From: Xanthobacteraceae bacterium
Lineage (GTDB): Bacteria; Pseudomonadota; Alphaproteobacteria; Rhizobiales; Xanthobacteraceae
Direction: 5' to 3'
Length of the DNA stretch: 64,000 bases
Assembly (NCBI GenBank): GCA_022844205.1
Contig: JALHMF010000003.1
Span: 62,001 to 126,000, forward strand
Shown here: positions 49,400 to 60,348 of the stretch, one piece after another
Position numbering within the stretch: the stretch's first letter is position 1
How the letters are laid out: each line of letters opens with the position of its first letter
Program-made: the position numbers and the translations under genes
Notes under the pieces: model-generated
Database searches by the model: none
What the model was told of the DNA's origin: nothing
Seen by the model: the letters and a program-made list of their open reading frames with translations, nothing else

Positions 49400-50911
49400 C
49401 TATTGCAGCGACAGGAGCGCTGCCTTGGCCGGAGCCAATGCCGCGCGCGTGTGATCGACGAGGGCCGCGACCGAGTTCGCGCTGGTCTCCAGGATCGGTC
49501 CCGGCCAGACTCCGAACAGGATCGTCAGCACCACAAGCGGCGCCAGCACGATCATCTCGCGGCGGTTGAGATCGAGAATGTCCTGAAGGTTCGCTTTTTC
49601 CAGCGTACCGAACATGACCCGGCGATAGAGCCAGAGCGCATAGGCGGCCGACAGGATCACGCCCAGCGTTGCGAAAATCGCGGCCGGAATGTTCACCTTG
49701 AATGCGGAGAGCAATGTCAGAAATTCACCCACAAAACCGGACGTGCCCGGCAGGCCGACATTCGCCATGGTGAAAATCATGAACGCGACCGCATAGAGCG
49801 GCATCCGGTTCACAAGTCCGCCGTAAGCGTCGATCATGCGCGTGTGCATGCGGTCATAGACGACGCCGACGCAGAGGAAGAGCGCGCCGGAGACGACGCC
49901 GTGCGAAATCATCTGGAAGATGGCACCCTGCACGCCTTCGTTGGTGAAGCTGAAGAGCCCGAGCGTCACAAAGCCCATATGGGCGACCGACGAATAGGCG
50001 ATCAGCTTCTTCACGTCCTCCTGCATGAGCGCGACGAGCGATGTATAGACGATCGCGACCACCGAGAGTGCGAACATCATCGGCGCGAAGAATTCCGACG
50101 CATGCGGAAACATCGGCAGCGAGAAGCGGATGAAGCCGTAGCCGCCGAGCTTAAGCAGAATCGCGGCGAGAATGACGGAGCCCGCCGTCGGCGCTTCCAC
50201 ATGCGCATCCGGCAACCACGTATGCACCGGCCACATCGGCAGCTTCACCGCGAAAGACGCGAGGAACGCGAGGAACAGCCAGTTCTGCATCCCGCGCGGG
50301 AAATTATGCGTGAGCAGTGTCGCGATGTCCGTCGTGCCCGATTGCCAGTACATCGCCATCATGGCGAGCAGCATCAGCACCGAGCCCGCGAGCGTGTAGA
50401 GGAAGAACTTGAACGTCGCATAGACGCGCCGCGCCCCGCCCCACACACCGATGATCAGGAACATCGGGATCAGGCCGCCCTCGAAGAAGACGTAGAACAG
50501 TACAAGATCGAGCGCCACGAACGTGCCGACCATCAACGTTTCCAGCACCAGAAACGCGATCATGTATTCCTTCACGCGCTTCTCGATGCCGAAGCTTGCA
50601 AGGATCGAGAGCGGCATGATGAAGGTCGTGAGGATCACGAGCGGCAATGAGATGCCGTCAACGCCGAGATGATAGCGGATGGTGCCGCCGAGCCATGGCT
50701 TGTTCTCGACGAACTGGAAGCCCGGATTGGCGCGGTCGAAGCCCGCAATCAGCAGGATCGAGATCGCGAATACGATCAGCGTCGTCCAGAGCGCAACATA
50801 GCGCGCGTTTCGCTTTGCGGCTTCATCATCGCCCTGCAAAATCGCAATGAACAACGCACCGACCAGCGGCAGGAAGGTGATGACGGAAAGGATTGGCCAG
50901 CCTTGCGCCAT
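49400..50911 (-). CDS. nuoM: NADH-quinone oxidoreductase subunit M
   Basis: Antiporter-like proton-pumping subunit. 503 residues. Motifs: LYHVFF-like [20 protein letters not shown] (key Glu), [23 protein letters not shown] (key Lys) and [16 protein letters not shown]. Its start shares one base with the nuoL stop. Confidence 0.97.
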   Translation of the reverse strand: MAQGWPILSVITFLPLVGALFIAILQGDDEAAKRNARYVALWTTLIVFAISILLIAGFDRANPGFQFVENKPWLGGTIRYHLGVDGISLPLVILTTFIMPLSILASFGIEKRVKEYMIAFLVLETLMVGTFVALDLVLFYVFFEGGLIPMFLIIGVWGGARRVYATFKFFLYTLAGSVLMLLAMMAMYWQSGTTDIATLLTHNFPRGMQNWLFLAFLASFAVKLPMWPVHTWLPDAHVEAPTAGSVILAAILLKLGGYGFIRFSLPMFPHASEFFAPMMFALSVVAIVYTSLVALMQEDVKKLIAYSSVAHMGFVTLGLFSFTNEGVQGAIFQMISHGVVSGALFLCVGVVYDRMHTRMIDAYGGLVNRMPLYAVAFMIFTMANVGLPGTSGFVGEFLTLLSAFKVNIPAAIFATLGVILSAAYALWLYRRVMFGTLEKANLQDILDLNRREMIVLAPLVVLTILFGVWPGPILETSANSVAALVDHTRAALAPAKAALLSLQ

Positions 50912-52845
50912 CAGCCTGCCCCCCGCACCAGGAACCAGGTGATGAGTGCCGCGACCCCGATCAGCATCACGAACGCATAATGATAGAGATAACCGGTTTG
51001 CAGCCGCACGACATTGCGCGTCACGTCGAGCACGCGCGCAGAAACGCCGTCCGGGCCGAAACCGTCAATGACGAAACCGTCGCCGCGCTTCCACAGCGTG
51101 CGGCCGATCCACATCGCCGGACGCACGAAGAGAAAATCGTAAATCTCGTCGAAGTACCACTTGTTCAGCAGGAACTGGTACAGCAGCGGCTGCTGTTCGG
51201 CGAGCGCCTTCGGCAGCTCGGGCTTGCGGATGTAAAACTGATACGCGACCAGGAAGCCGCCGATCATCATCACGAGCGGTGCAAGTTTCACCCACAGCGG
51301 CACCTGATGCAGTTCTTCCAGAATCTTGTGGCCGTTCGCGGAGAAGATCGAGTCGCGGAAAAAGCCTGTAATGCCGTCCTCGCTCGTGAACACGCCCTTG
51401 AACGCGAAGCCGAGCACGATGGCACCCGTGGCCAGAATTACGAGCGTTGCAAGCATCACTTTCGGCGACTCGTGGACATGCTCAATGGTGTGGTGATCGG
51501 CGCGCGTCTTGCCGTGGAACGTCAGAAACATGAGACGCCAGGAATAGAACGACGTCAGACCCGCCGCGATGACCGTCATCCAGAACGCGAACTGCGCCAT
51601 GCTGTTATGGCCCGCGAACGCCGCTTCGATGACCGCATCCTTGGAGTAGAACCCCGCGGTGAACGGAAAGCCGGTGAGCGCCAGCGTGCCGATCAGCATC
51701 ATCGCGTAGGTGAAGGGGATGTGCTTCGCGAGCCCGCCCATTTTGCGGATGTCCTGCTCGTGATGCATGGCGTGGATCACCGAGCCGGAGCCGAGGAACA
51801 AGAGCGCCTTGAAAGCGGCGTGCGTGAATAAATGAAACATGCCGACCGAATAGGCGCCAACGCCCATCGCCACGAACATGTAACCTAGCTGCGAGCAGGT
51901 TGAATAGGCGACGATGCGCTTGATGTCGTTCTGCACGAGGCCGACAGTGGCGGCGAAGAAAGCCGTGAGCGCGCCCACGAACGTCACCACCGTCAGCGCC
52001 GTCGGTGCCAGCTCGAACAGCGGCGACAGCCGCGCCACCATGAACACGCCGGCGGTGACCATCGTCGCCGCGTGAATGAGCGCGGAAACCGGAGTCGGGC
52101 CCTCCATCGCGTCCGGCAGCCATGTGTGCAGCAAGAATTGCGCGGACTTGCCCATGGCGCCGACGAACAGTAGCAGGCAGATCACCGTGAGCGCATCGAA
52201 ATTGTGCCCGAACAGCGGAATGGTCTTGCCGGCCAGCGTCTTCGCCTCGGCGAAGATGGTGTCGTAGGCGACCGATCCGATCAGCGCGTAAACCGCGAAG
52301 ATTCCAAGTGCGAAGCCGAAATCGCCGATGCGATTGACGATGAATGCCTTGATCGCGGCGGCGTTCGCTTCGGGCTTGTGATACCAGAAGCCGATCAGGA
52401 GATAGCTTGCGAGGCCGACGCCTTCCCAGCCGAAGAAGAGCTGGACGAGGTTGTCGGCGGTCACCAGCATCAGCATCGCAAAGGTGAAGAGCGACAGATA
52501 CGCGAAGAAGCGCGGCTGATGCGGGTCTTCTTCCATGTAGCCGATCGAATAAATATGAACGAGGGCGGACACGCTGTTCACGACCACAAGCATGACCGCG
52601 ACGAGCCCGTCGACGCGCAGCGCCCAATCGACACTCAGTCCACCGGCGGCGATCCAGGTGAACAGGCGCAGGCGGATTTCATGGCCGCCGAAACCCGTGT
52701 TGAAAAATACGTACCAGGACAGGAGTGCTGCGATCACGAGCAGCGTGCTGGTCAAGAGCCCGGCGACGCGCGCGCCGATCAGGCGGCCGAAAATGCCTGC
52801 GATCAGAAAACCGAGCAGCGGCAGGAAAACGATTGCCTGAATCAT
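50911..52845 (-). CDS. nuoL: NADH-quinone oxidoreductase subunit L
   Basis: Largest pumping subunit, with the long lateral helix. 644 residues. Motifs: [58 protein letters not shown], and a C-terminal amphipathic region before the last membrane segment ([10 protein letters not shown]). The 59 bp before nuoK contain a palindromic repeat. Confidence 0.97.
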   Translation of the reverse strand: MIQAIVFLPLLGFLIAGIFGRLIGARVAGLLTSTLLVIAALLSWYVFFNTGFGGHEIRLRLFTWIAAGGLSVDWALRVDGLVAVMLVVVNSVSALVHIYSIGYMEEDPHQPRFFAYLSLFTFAMLMLVTADNLVQLFFGWEGVGLASYLLIGFWYHKPEANAAAIKAFIVNRIGDFGFALGIFAVYALIGSVAYDTIFAEAKTLAGKTIPLFGHNFDALTVICLLLFVGAMGKSAQFLLHTWLPDAMEGPTPVSALIHAATMVTAGVFMVARLSPLFELAPTALTVVTFVGALTAFFAATVGLVQNDIKRIVAYSTCSQLGYMFVAMGVGAYSVGMFHLFTHAAFKALLFLGSGSVIHAMHHEQDIRKMGGLAKHIPFTYAMMLIGTLALTGFPFTAGFYSKDAVIEAAFAGHNSMAQFAFWMTVIAAGLTSFYSWRLMFLTFHGKTRADHHTIEHVHESPKVMLATLVILATGAIVLGFAFKGVFTSEDGITGFFRDSIFSANGHKILEELHQVPLWVKLAPLVMMIGGFLVAYQFYIRKPELPKALAEQQPLLYQFLLNKWYFDEIYDFLFVRPAMWIGRTLWKRGDGFVIDGFGPDGVSARVLDVTRNVVRLQTGYLYHYAFVMLIGVAALITWFLVRGAG

Positions 52846-52858
52846 GCTTGTACCCGCC

Positions 52859-52903
52859 GCATGATCTGATCCGAAAATCGGTCTCCACTTTTCGGGATCA
52901 TGC
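52859..52903. repeat. GCATGATC...GATCATGC palindromic repeat between nuoK and nuoL
   Basis: Outer arms GCATGATC (52859-52866) and GATCATGC (52896-52903) are exact inverted repeats. Inner arms CCGAAAA / TTTTCGG also pair. I recall near-identical elements scattered through Hyphomicrobiales genomes. It ends one base before the nuoK stop codon. Confidence 0.75.
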
Positions 52904-52904
52904 G

Positions 52905-53213
52905 CTAGCCCTTCATCATATTGATGTCTTCGACCGCGATCGAGCCGCGGTTGCGGTAGAAGACGACGAGAATGGCAAGGCCGATCGCTGCCTCCGCCGC
53001 CGCGACCGTCAGCACCATAAGCGCGAAAATCTGCCCGACGATGTCGCCGAGAAACGCGGAAAACGAAACGAGATTGATGTTGACCGCGAGCAGGATCAAT
53101 TCGACCGACATCAGGATGACGATGACGTTCTTCCGATTCAAGAAGATGCCGAGAATGCCGAGCGTGAACAGGATCGCGGCAACGGTCAGGTAATGCGAGA
53201 GGCCGATCTCCAT
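52905..53213 (-). CDS. nuoK: NADH-quinone oxidoreductase subunit K
   Basis: Small membrane subunit with three helices carrying conserved Glu residues of the proton path ([15 protein letters not shown] and [13 protein letters not shown]). 102 residues, normal. Repeats lie on both sides of the gene, separating it from nuoJ and nuoL. Confidence 0.97.
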   Translation of the reverse strand: MEIGLSHYLTVAAILFTLGILGIFLNRKNVIVILMSVELILLAVNINLVSFSAFLGDIVGQIFALMVLTVAAAEAAIGLAILVVFYRNRGSIAVEDINMMKG

Positions 53214-53241
53214 CTCAGATCCCCTGCCCCAGTTCTATTCC

Positions 53242-53344
53242 GTCATTCCGGGACGCGCTGAAAGCGCGGATCCGGAATCCAGACGCAGACGCTGAGCCCG
53301 CTTCTGGATTCCGGGTTCGCCGCTGCGCGGCGCCCCGGAATGAC
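53242..53344. repeat. GTCATTCCGG...CCGGAATGAC palindromic repeat between nuoJ and nuoK
   Basis: Ends GTCATTCCGG and CCGGAATGAC are exact inverted repeats. Inner arms GGATCCGGAATCCAGA / TCTGGATTCCGGG pair, with a small GCGCTGAAAGCGC hairpin. Clear relative of the element at 2432-2556. Confidence 0.82.
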
Positions 53345-53357
53345 TGATGGATGCGGT

Positions 53358-53972
53358 TCATAGTCCCCGCCCCGATTTCACTTTACGCACCTCGACGGAA
53401 TCCGCCGGCGTGCGCGCGATCTGAGCCGCAATATTCTGCCGCTTGACGTTCGGCTTGTGGCGAAGCGTCAGCACGATCGCACCGATCATCGCGACCAGAA
53501 GCACGATCCCGGCAAGCTGGAAGTAATGAATATAGGTCGTATAGAGCACGAGGCCGATTGCCTCGGTGTTCGTAGCCTGCGAAAGCGGCGGGATCGGCGC
53601 CTTGATGGCGGCATTGATGTTCGGCGCCGTCACCCACGCGCCGACGACGAGCAAGAGTTCCACCAAGAAAATCAGCCCGACCATCGCGCCGACCGGCAGA
53701 TACTGCATGAAGCCTTGCCGCAATTCGGCGAAGTCCACATCGAGCATCATCACGACGAACAGGAACAGCACGGCGACCGCGCCGACATAAACGACGACCA
53801 GGATCATCGCGAGAAATTCCGCGCCGAGGATCAGGAACAGGCCGGCCGCGTTTACGAACGCAAGAATAAGGAAGAGCACCGAATGCACGGGATTGCGCGC
53901 AGCAATCACCATGAACGCCGAGGCGAGCAGCACGAATGCAAAGAGATAGAAGAAGAGGCCGACGATGCTCAC
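53358..53972 (-). CDS. nuoJ: NADH-quinone oxidoreductase subunit J
   Basis: Membrane subunit with five helices next to NuoK and NuoA. 204 residues from a GTG start at 53972 preceded by GAGGAG; the longer frame from an upstream ATG is an Arg/Ser-rich shadow of nuoI. The N-terminal VGLFFYLFAFVLLASAFMV and the conserved GAEFLAMILVVVYVGAVAVLFLFVVMML (with the pi-bulge region) identify it. Confidence 0.94.
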   Translation of the reverse strand: MSIVGLFFYLFAFVLLASAFMVIAARNPVHSVLFLILAFVNAAGLFLILGAEFLAMILVVVYVGAVAVLFLFVVMMLDVDFAELRQGFMQYLPVGAMVGLIFLVELLLVVGAWVTAPNINAAIKAPIPPLSQATNTEAIGLVLYTTYIHYFQLAGIVLLVAMIGAIVLTLRHKPNVKRQNIAAQIARTPADSVEVRKVKSGRGL

Positions 53973-53979
53973 GATCTCC

Positions 53980-54468
53980 TCACCGGTACGGCGCGTCGAG
54001 CGCGAGGTTGTTCGCGATCTCGCGCTCCCAGCGGTCGCCATTCGCGAGCAGCCGCTCCTTGTCGTAGTAAAGTTCTTCACGCGTCTCGGTTGCGAATTCG
54101 AAGTTCGGGCCTTCGACAATCGCATCCACCGGGCACGCTTCCTGGCAGAGCCCGCAGTAAATGCACTTCACCATATCGATGTCGTAGCGCGTGGCGCGGC
54201 GGGTGCCGTCATTGCGGCGCGGGCCGGCCTCAATGGTGATCGCCTGCGCCGGGCAGATGGCTTCGCAGAGCTTACACGCAATGCAGCGCTCTTCGCCGTT
54301 CGGATAGCGGCGCAACGCATGTTCACCGCGGAAGCGCGGGCTGATCGGACCTTTTTCAAACGGGTAATTCAGCGTCGATTTCGGGCGAAAGAAATAACGC
54401 ATCGCAAGCACGAACGCCGAGACGAACTCCCACAGGAACAGCGAACGTGTCGCATTAGCAAGTTTCAT
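53980..54468 (-). CDS. nuoI: NADH-quinone oxidoreductase subunit I (two 4Fe-4S clusters)
   Basis: Carries clusters N6a and N6b between NuoG and NuoB. 162 residues, normal for alphaproteobacteria. Two ferredoxin motifs: [16 protein letters not shown] and [16 protein letters not shown]. It ends 7 bp before the nuoJ GTG. Confidence 0.97.
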   Translation of the reverse strand: MKLANATRSLFLWEFVSAFVLAMRYFFRPKSTLNYPFEKGPISPRFRGEHALRRYPNGEERCIACKLCEAICPAQAITIEAGPRRNDGTRRATRYDIDMVKCIYCGLCQEACPVDAIVEGPNFEFATETREELYYDKERLLANGDRWEREIANNLALDAPYR

Positions 54469-54496
54469 CGGACTGCTCCTGCGGTCGCGAACGCGC

Positions 54497-54733
54497 TCAT
54501 TGCTGATAGCTCGAGCCGATCAAGAAGCCGGCCGCTCCGAGCCCGACAACTTCCACCACGAGAAAAATCGTTCGAAGCAGTCTGATCCTTCGTTCGAAAT
54601 CGGCTTTTTCGTCCGGAGTCTTGGAACGATCGGTCATCCGCAACCGCGGCTCCAGCATGCTCATCACGAACAGATAGCTGAAATAGCCGATCACCGCGCC
54701 GATGATCGCGCCGGCCACATAGGTAGGAATCAT
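54497..54733 (-). CDS. Small two-helix membrane protein inside nuo
   Basis: 78 residues between nuoH and nuoI, not a standard complex I subunit. Two hydrophobic segments (about 4-26, [17 protein letters not shown], and about 54-73, [18 protein letters not shown]) flank a charged loop. GGAGAG lies 5 nt before the ATG, and the gene starts 15 bp after the nuoH stop, so it should be made with the operon. Could be an assembly or stabilising factor, or an unrelated passenger; no family recognised. Confidence 0.75.
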   Translation of the reverse strand: MIPTYVAGAIIGAVIGYFSYLFVMSMLEPRLRMTDRSKTPDEKADFERRIRLLRTIFLVVEVVGLGAAGFLIGSSYQQ

Positions 54734-54748
54734 GATTGCTCTCCGTGA

Positions 54749-55774
54749 TCATTTCGGCGCCCAACCGGTGACTTGCAGGACCGTCGCCACGACGACCACC
54801 ATGAACAGCGTGATCGGCAGGAACACTTTCCAGCCGAGCCGCATCAACTGGTCGTAGCGATAGCGCGGCACGATGGCTTTCGCCATCGCAAACAGGAAAA
54901 ACATGAAGGAGACTTTGAGGACGAACCAGACGACGCCCGGAACCCAGGTGAACGGCGCCACCGCAAACGGCGGCAGCCATCCGCCGAGAAACAGGATCGT
55001 CGCCATCGCGCACATGGTGACGATCGCGACGTACTCGCCGAGCATGAACAGCAGGTACGGCGTCGATGAATATTCGACCATGAAGCCGGCGACGAGTTCG
55101 GACTCCGCTTCCACGAGATCGAATGGCGGACGGTTGGTTTCCGCGAGCGCGGAGATGTAGAAAATCACAAACATCGGAAACAGCGGCAGCCAGTACCACT
55201 GGAACATGCCGAGCGGTCCATCCTGCGCCTCCACGATCTTGGTGAGGTTCAGCGAGCCGACGCACATCAAAACAGTGATGATGACGAAGCCGATGGAGAC
55301 TTCGTAAGACACCATCTGTGCGGCCGAGCGCAGCGCGGACAGGAATGGATATTTTGAGTTCGACGCCCAGCCGCCCATGATGATGCCGTAGACGCCAAGC
55401 GACGAGATCGCAAAAATGTAGAGCACGCCGACATTGATGTCGGCGATCGACCAGCCCGGATGCACCGGGATCACCGCCCAAGCCGCGAGCGCCAGAATAC
55501 AGCTCACCAGCGGTGCGAGCAGGAATACGCCCTTGTTCGCGCCGGACGGGATGATCGGCTCTTTCAGTACGAACTTCAGCAAGTCCGCGAAGGATTGGAA
55601 CAACCCGAAGGGACCGACCACGTTCGGTCCACGGCGCATCTGCACCGCCGCCCAGATCTTGCGGTCGGCGAGCAGGATATAGGCGATGAAGATCAGCAGC
55701 GCGCTCAGCAGCAGCAGGCTCTGACCGACGATGATGAGGATCGGGAAAATCTGGGTCCAGAAAAAATCGATCAT
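54749..55774 (-). CDS. nuoH: NADH-quinone oxidoreductase subunit H
   Basis: Membrane subunit that forms much of the quinone-access channel. 341 residues, about eight helices. Motifs: [41 protein letters not shown] and the Glu-rich cytoplasmic loop between helices 5 and 6. A palindromic repeat separates it from nuoG. Confidence 0.97.
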   Translation of the reverse strand: MIDFFWTQIFPILIIVGQSLLLLSALLIFIAYILLADRKIWAAVQMRRGPNVVGPFGLFQSFADLLKFVLKEPIIPSGANKGVFLLAPLVSCILALAAWAVIPVHPGWSIADINVGVLYIFAISSLGVYGIIMGGWASNSKYPFLSALRSAAQMVSYEVSIGFVIITVLMCVGSLNLTKIVEAQDGPLGMFQWYWLPLFPMFVIFYISALAETNRPPFDLVEAESELVAGFMVEYSSTPYLLFMLGEYVAIVTMCAMATILFLGGWLPPFAVAPFTWVPGVVWFVLKVSFMFFLFAMAKAIVPRYRYDQLMRLGWKVFLPITLFMVVVVATVLQVTGWAPK

Positions 55775-55795
55775 CGGCGCGTTTTCCCGATTTCC

Positions 55796-55903
55796 GTCAT
55801 CCCGGGCGCGGCGCGGTGCGAAGCAGCGCGCCGCAGACCCGGGATCGTTTTCAACTCACATTGGACGATCCCGGCTCTCGCCGTTCGGCTCGGCCGGGAT
55901 GAC
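55796..55903. repeat. GTCATCCCGG...CCGGGATGAC palindromic repeat between nuoG and nuoH
   Basis: Ends GTCATCCCGG and CCGGGATGAC are exact inverted repeats. Inner arms CCCGGGATCGTTTT / GGACGATCCCGG pair, and GCGCGGCGCGGTGCG / CGCGCCGC form a small stem. Relative of the element at 17589-17690. Confidence 0.82.
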
Positions 55904-55916
55904 GGGTGAATGAACA

Positions 55917-57977
55917 TCATTCCGCCGCCTCCCGCGCTTTGCCCGCGGCAAGCGCCGAACATTCAGCCATCGTGGCGGATGCGCGTGCGATCGGATTGGT
56001 CAGATAGAAATCGGACACAGGCGACTTGAACGGCGTCTTCTCTGTCTTGCCGCCGAGCGAGGCGAGTTTTTTCACATCGCCGGCGTCAGCGGGAACGATC
56101 TGATCGAGCTTGCCGATATGCGGATGCGCGGCCACGAGCGACCGGCGCAGATCCGCGAGCGAGTCATAAGGAAGCTTTACGCCCATCACATCCGACAGCG
56201 CGCGCAGGATCGCCCAGTCCTCGCGCGCATCGCCGGGCGGAAACGCGCCGCGGTTCGCAAGCTGCGGACGGCCTTCGGTATTGACGTAGATCGCGGATTT
56301 TTCGGTGTAGGCGGCACCCGGCAAGATCACGTCGGCGCGATGCGCACCCCGGTCGCCATGGGTGCCCATGTAAACGATAAATGCGCCCGGCTCGATTTCG
56401 ATTTCATCCGCGCCGAGCAGGAACACGACATCGAGTGCCTTCTTCTTCGCCATCTCGGCCGCGGTCTTTCCGCCCTTGCCCGGTACGGCGCCGACATCGA
56501 GTGCACCGACGCGGCCCGCCGCCGTATGCAACACGGAGAAACCGTTCCAGCCATCCTTTAGTGCGCCGGCGGAGACGGCAGCCTTCGCCACCATGGACAG
56601 AAGCGCCGCGCCATCGGGGCGCGCGAGCACACCCTGCCCGATCAGCCAGATCTGTTTCTGGAGTTTTGCTTCCTTGTGGTCCGCGAAGGTCGCGAGCGTT
56701 TCGGGTCCGGCACCGAGATAGGTGTAGTCATAGGAAAGATCGGCCTGCTCGCCGATCACGCCGATCTTGAAATCACCCGCGCGCCAGCGCTTGCGGATGC
56801 GCGCATTGAGAACCGGCGCTTCCCTGCGCGGATTGGCGCCGATGATCATCAGGCCGTCGGCTTCCTCGATTCCGGCAATGGTCGCGTTGAAAAGATAGCT
56901 CGCACGGCCGAGCGACGGATCGAGTGCGGCGCCATCCTGCCGGCAGTCGATGTTCGCTGAGCCGAGCCGCGTCATCAGATCCTTGATGGCGAAGGCTTCT
57001 TCCGTCGAGACGAGATCGCCCAGGATCGCGCCGGTCTTGTCCGGCCCCGCGCGTTTCACGCGTGCCGCGATGGCCGCGAACGCTTCGCTCCAGGTCGCGA
57101 TGCGCAGTTTTCCGTTCTCACGGATGTAAGGCTTGTCGAGACGCTGCGTGCGCAAGCCATCCCAGACAAAGCGCGTCTTGTCGGAAATCCATTCCTCGTT
57201 CACGTTCTCGTTGGTGCGCGGCAGGATCCGCAGCACTTCGCGGCCGCGTGTATCGACGCGGATGTTGGAACCGACGGCATCCATCACGTCGATGGATTCC
57301 GTCTTGATCAGTTCCCACGGCCGGGCCTGAAATGCGTAGGGTTTGGAGGTCAACGCACCCACCGGGCAAAGATCGATGACATTGCCCTGCAACTCCGACT
57401 TCATCGCGTGTTCGAGGTAGGTGGTGATCTCCATGTCCTCGCCGCGGCCGATGGCCCCCAGTTCCGGCACGCCGGCGACTTCCGTCGCGAAGCGCACACA
57501 GCGCGTGCAATGAATGCAGCGCGTCATGATCGTCTTCACGAGCGGCCCGATATATTTGTCCTCGACCGCGCGCTTGTTCTCGACGTAGCGGGATTTATCC
57601 ATGCCATACGCCATCGCCTGATCCTGCAGGTCGCATTCGCCGCCCTGGTCGCAGATCGGGCAATCGAGCGGATGGTTGATGAGGAGAAATTCCATCACCC
57701 CTTCGCGCGCCTTCTTCACCATCAGCGACTTGGTGTTGACGACCGGCGTCTCGCCATTCGGGCCGGGACGGCAGTCGCGCACGGCCCATGCGCAGCTTGC
57801 GACAGGTTTCGGCGAGCCCTTCAGTTCGACGAGGCACATGCGACAGTTGCCGGCGATCGACAGCCGTTCATGGAAGCAGAAGCGCGGAATCTCCGCGCCC
57901 GCCGCCTCGCACGCCTGCAACAGCGTGTATTCGGGCGGGACATCCACTTCCTGGCCGTCGATGATGAGCTTTGCCAT
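55917..57977 (-). CDS. nuoG: NADH-quinone oxidoreductase subunit G
   Basis: Peripheral-arm subunit with a chain of Fe-S clusters. 686 residues, the short alphaproteobacterial/mitochondrial form. 2Fe-2S ligands: [15 protein letters not shown] and later C. N-terminal HxxxC motif region [18 protein letters not shown]; 4Fe-4S at [16 protein letters not shown]. The C-terminal molybdopterin-oxidoreductase-like domain has no metal cofactor. Confidence 0.96.
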   Translation of the reverse strand: MAKLIIDGQEVDVPPEYTLLQACEAAGAEIPRFCFHERLSIAGNCRMCLVELKGSPKPVASCAWAVRDCRPGPNGETPVVNTKSLMVKKAREGVMEFLLINHPLDCPICDQGGECDLQDQAMAYGMDKSRYVENKRAVEDKYIGPLVKTIMTRCIHCTRCVRFATEVAGVPELGAIGRGEDMEITTYLEHAMKSELQGNVIDLCPVGALTSKPYAFQARPWELIKTESIDVMDAVGSNIRVDTRGREVLRILPRTNENVNEEWISDKTRFVWDGLRTQRLDKPYIRENGKLRIATWSEAFAAIAARVKRAGPDKTGAILGDLVSTEEAFAIKDLMTRLGSANIDCRQDGAALDPSLGRASYLFNATIAGIEEADGLMIIGANPRREAPVLNARIRKRWRAGDFKIGVIGEQADLSYDYTYLGAGPETLATFADHKEAKLQKQIWLIGQGVLARPDGAALLSMVAKAAVSAGALKDGWNGFSVLHTAAGRVGALDVGAVPGKGGKTAAEMAKKKALDVVFLLGADEIEIEPGAFIVYMGTHGDRGAHRADVILPGAAYTEKSAIYVNTEGRPQLANRGAFPPGDAREDWAILRALSDVMGVKLPYDSLADLRRSLVAAHPHIGKLDQIVPADAGDVKKLASLGGKTEKTPFKSPVSDFYLTNPIARASATMAECSALAAGKAREAAE

Positions 57978-57993
57978 CGCTTCGCACTCTTAT

Positions 57994-58022
57994 TGTCCGG
58001 CCGGAGAATTCCCGGCCGGACA
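57994..58022. other. Strong hairpin upstream of nuoG
   Basis: An 11-bp perfect stem, TGTCCGGCCGG / CCGGCCGGACA with a 7-nt loop, sits 16 bp before the nuoG ATG and 13 bp after the stop of the 108-residue gene. No T-run follows on the coding strand, so it is more likely a stability or processing element than a terminator. Confidence 0.6.
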
Positions 58023-58035
58023 GAAAAAAGATTCC

Positions 58036-58362
58036 TTACTTGAACTGCACCAGCTGCGTCAGGCTCACGATCACGAGCAGCGCGCCCGACGCGAGCATCA
58101 AGCCGTAATTATTCTGCTTGCCGAACATGCCCGGGGGCTGCTGCGCGATACCGCGCCGCCAGGTATCCACGAACACGATAACGCCCGCGATCAGCAGCGC
58201 CACGTAATGCAGGTTCCAGCGCGCGAGCACGATGCCGATCAACAGGCTGAGCAGCACGATGAGCCAGAACATCATCGACTGCTGACCCATGGCACCGCCG
58301 CTTGAACGGGCTGCGGACTTGGATCGGCTTGGTCTCGCCTTCGCCTTGGTCTTTGTAGCCAT
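58036..58362 (-). CDS. Small membrane protein inside nuo (between nuoF and nuoG)
   Basis: 108 residues, not a standard complex I subunit. A Lys/Arg/Ser-rich N-terminus (about 1-22, TKTKAKARPSRSKSAARSS) precedes three hydrophobic segments (about 31-48, 52-68 and 86-105). It lies 20 bp after nuoF in the same direction. No family recognised. The basic tail could contact nucleic acid, lipid or the acidic arm of complex I; that is speculation. Confidence 0.7.
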   Translation of the reverse strand: MATKTKAKARPSRSKSAARSSGGAMGQQSMMFWLIVLLSLLIGIVLARWNLHYVALLIAGVIVFVDTWRRGIAQQPPGMFGKQNNYGLMLASGALLVIVSLTQLVQFK

Positions 58363-58382
58363 TTGATTTTCCCCTATGAAGA

Positions 58383-59687
58383 TTATTCCGCCGCCACCCG
58401 CACAGAATCGGAATGCGGATGGGCGGAGTACGCGTCGATACGCTGTTCGATTTCATGACGGAAGTGGCGGATCAGGCCTTGCACGGGCCACGCCGCCGCG
58501 TCGCCGAGCGCACAGATCGTGTGCCCTTCCACCTGGTTCGCGACATCGAGCAGCAGATCGATCTCTTTTTTGTGCGCGCGCCCTTCGGCCATGCGGTTCA
58601 GGACGCGCCACATCCAGCCCGTTCCCTCGCGGCAGGGCGTGCATTGGCCGCAGGATTCGTGCTTGTAGAAATACGAGATCCGCGCGATGGCGCGCACGAT
58701 GTCGGTGGACTTGTCCATGACGATCACCGCCGCCGTGCCGAGGCCGGACTTCAATTCCTTTAGCGCATCGAAATCCATCGGGCAGTCGATAATCTGCTTC
58801 GCGGGCACCACCGGCACCGACGAGCCCCCTGGAATGCAGGCGAGCAGATTGTCCCAGCCGCCGCGGACACCGCCGCAGTGCCTGTCGATCAGTTCGCGGA
58901 ACGGAATGCTCATTGCTTCTTCGACGTTGCACGGATTGTTGACGTGCCCGGAGATGCAGAAGAGTTTCGTGCCCGCATTGTTGGGGCGGCCGAAGCCCGC
59001 AAACCACGCCGCACCACGGCGCAGAATGTCGGGGGCAACCGCGATCGACTCCACATTGTTCACGGTGCTCGGGCAGCCATAGAGCCCGACATTCGCCGGA
59101 AATGGCGGTTTCAGGCGCGGCAGGCCTTTTTTGCCCTCTAAGCTTTCGAGCAGTGCCGTCTCCTCGCCGCAGATGTAAGCACCCGCGCCGTGGTGAACGT
59201 AGAGATCGAAATCGAAGCCCGAGCCGCAGGCATTCTTGCCGATCAGCTTCGCATCATACGCCTGATCGATCGCGGCCTGCAGTACCTCGCGCTCGCGGAT
59301 GTATTCGCCGCGGATGTAGATGTAGCCGGCGTTGGCGCCCATCGCGAAGCCCGCGATCAGGCAGCCCTCGATGAGCAGATGCGGATCGTGCCGCATGATC
59401 TCGCGGTCCTTGCAGGTGCCCGGCTCGGACTCGTCGGCATTCACGATCAGATAGTGCGGCCGTCCGTCCGACTGTTTCGGCATGAACGACCATTTGAGGC
59501 CCGTTGGGAATCCGGCACCGCCGCGGCCGCGCAGGCCGGAATTCTTCATCTCGTTGATGATCCAGTCGCGGCCTTTTTCCAGAATGCCTTTGGTGCCATC
59601 CCAGGCGCCGCGCTTGCGGGCACCCTCAAGGCCCCAGTCATGCTGGCCGTAGAGATTCTGGAAAATACGATCCTTGTCGGCGAGCAT
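58383..59687 (-). CDS. nuoF: NADH-quinone oxidoreductase subunit F
   Basis: Holds FMN and cluster N3 and binds NADH. 434 residues. NADH/FMN motifs [17 protein letters not shown] and [19 protein letters not shown]; 4Fe-4S motif [15 protein letters not shown] with a further Cys downstream. The start overlaps the nuoE stop by one base. Confidence 0.97.
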   Translation of the reverse strand: MLADKDRIFQNLYGQHDWGLEGARKRGAWDGTKGILEKGRDWIINEMKNSGLRGRGGAGFPTGLKWSFMPKQSDGRPHYLIVNADESEPGTCKDREIMRHDPHLLIEGCLIAGFAMGANAGYIYIRGEYIREREVLQAAIDQAYDAKLIGKNACGSGFDFDLYVHHGAGAYICGEETALLESLEGKKGLPRLKPPFPANVGLYGCPSTVNNVESIAVAPDILRRGAAWFAGFGRPNNAGTKLFCISGHVNNPCNVEEAMSIPFRELIDRHCGGVRGGWDNLLACIPGGSSVPVVPAKQIIDCPMDFDALKELKSGLGTAAVIVMDKSTDIVRAIARISYFYKHESCGQCTPCREGTGWMWRVLNRMAEGRAHKKEIDLLLDVANQVEGHTICALGDAAAWPVQGLIRHFRHEIEQRIDAYSAHPHSDSVRVAAE

Positions 59688-60295
59688 TATTTTTTCTCCC
59701 CGACTTCTGTCAGCGTGGTCAGCCCGCCCTGGGGCGCCGAAAACTGGCGATCCACCTGTGGGCCGGGCTTCGGATTTTTTCCGGCGGCGAGATCGTCGAG
59801 CAGCTTTTCAAACGATGCAGGCGTGAGGTCTTCGTAGTAATCGTAATTGATCTGCACCATCGGCGCGTTCACGCAGGCGCCGAGGCATTCGACTTCAAGC
59901 CAGGAGAAATTCCCGTCCTTGGTGACGTGGTGCTCGTCGCCGATCCGCTTCTTGCAGACCTTCTTCAGGTCTTCGGCCCCGCGCAGCATGCAGGGCGTCG
60001 TGCCGCAGAGCTGCACGAAATATTTTCCGACCGGCTCCAGATTGAACATCGTGTAGAAGGTCGCGACTTCGAGCACGCGAATGCGCGCCATGCCGAGCAT
60101 CTCCGCGACATGGCGAATCGCGGGCTCCGGCAGCCAGCCGCCGTGCTGCTCCTGCGCTCGCCAAAGGAGCGGGATCACCGCGGAAGCCTGCCGGCCTTCC
60201 GGGTATTTCGCGATCTGTTTCTTTGCCCAGTCGAGATTTTCCTTCGTGAACTCGAAGCTCGCGGGCTGCTTTTCTGCAAGGCGGCGGACGGCCAT
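59687..60295 (-). CDS. nuoE: NADH-quinone oxidoreductase subunit E
   Basis: Thioredoxin-like subunit with 2Fe-2S cluster N1a. 202 residues. Cluster ligands in [14 protein letters not shown] and [11 protein letters not shown]. Slightly longer at the C-terminus than E. coli NuoE, as usual in alphaproteobacteria. A 214-bp gap holding a palindromic repeat separates it from nuoD. Confidence 0.97.
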   Translation of the reverse strand: MAVRRLAEKQPASFEFTKENLDWAKKQIAKYPEGRQASAVIPLLWRAQEQHGGWLPEPAIRHVAEMLGMARIRVLEVATFYTMFNLEPVGKYFVQLCGTTPCMLRGAEDLKKVCKKRIGDEHHVTKDGNFSWLEVECLGACVNAPMVQINYDYYEDLTPASFEKLLDDLAAGKNPKPGPQVDRQFSAPQGGLTTLTEVGEKK

Positions 60296-60348
60296 TAGAG
60301 TCGCCCCCCGTAGAGCAGGTGACTCTTAATCACTGGGTTCGCCATCTT

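Noticed and set aside
47735-50650. 971-residue plus-strand frame opposite birA, nuoN and nuoM.
   Set aside because: Antisense shadow; extreme His/Arg/Glu/Asp composition produced by the reverse of membrane-helix codons.
54465-55481. 338-residue minus-strand frame overlapping nuoH and the 78-residue gene.
   Set aside because: Different frame of nuoH, Arg/His-rich; nuoH itself is unambiguous.
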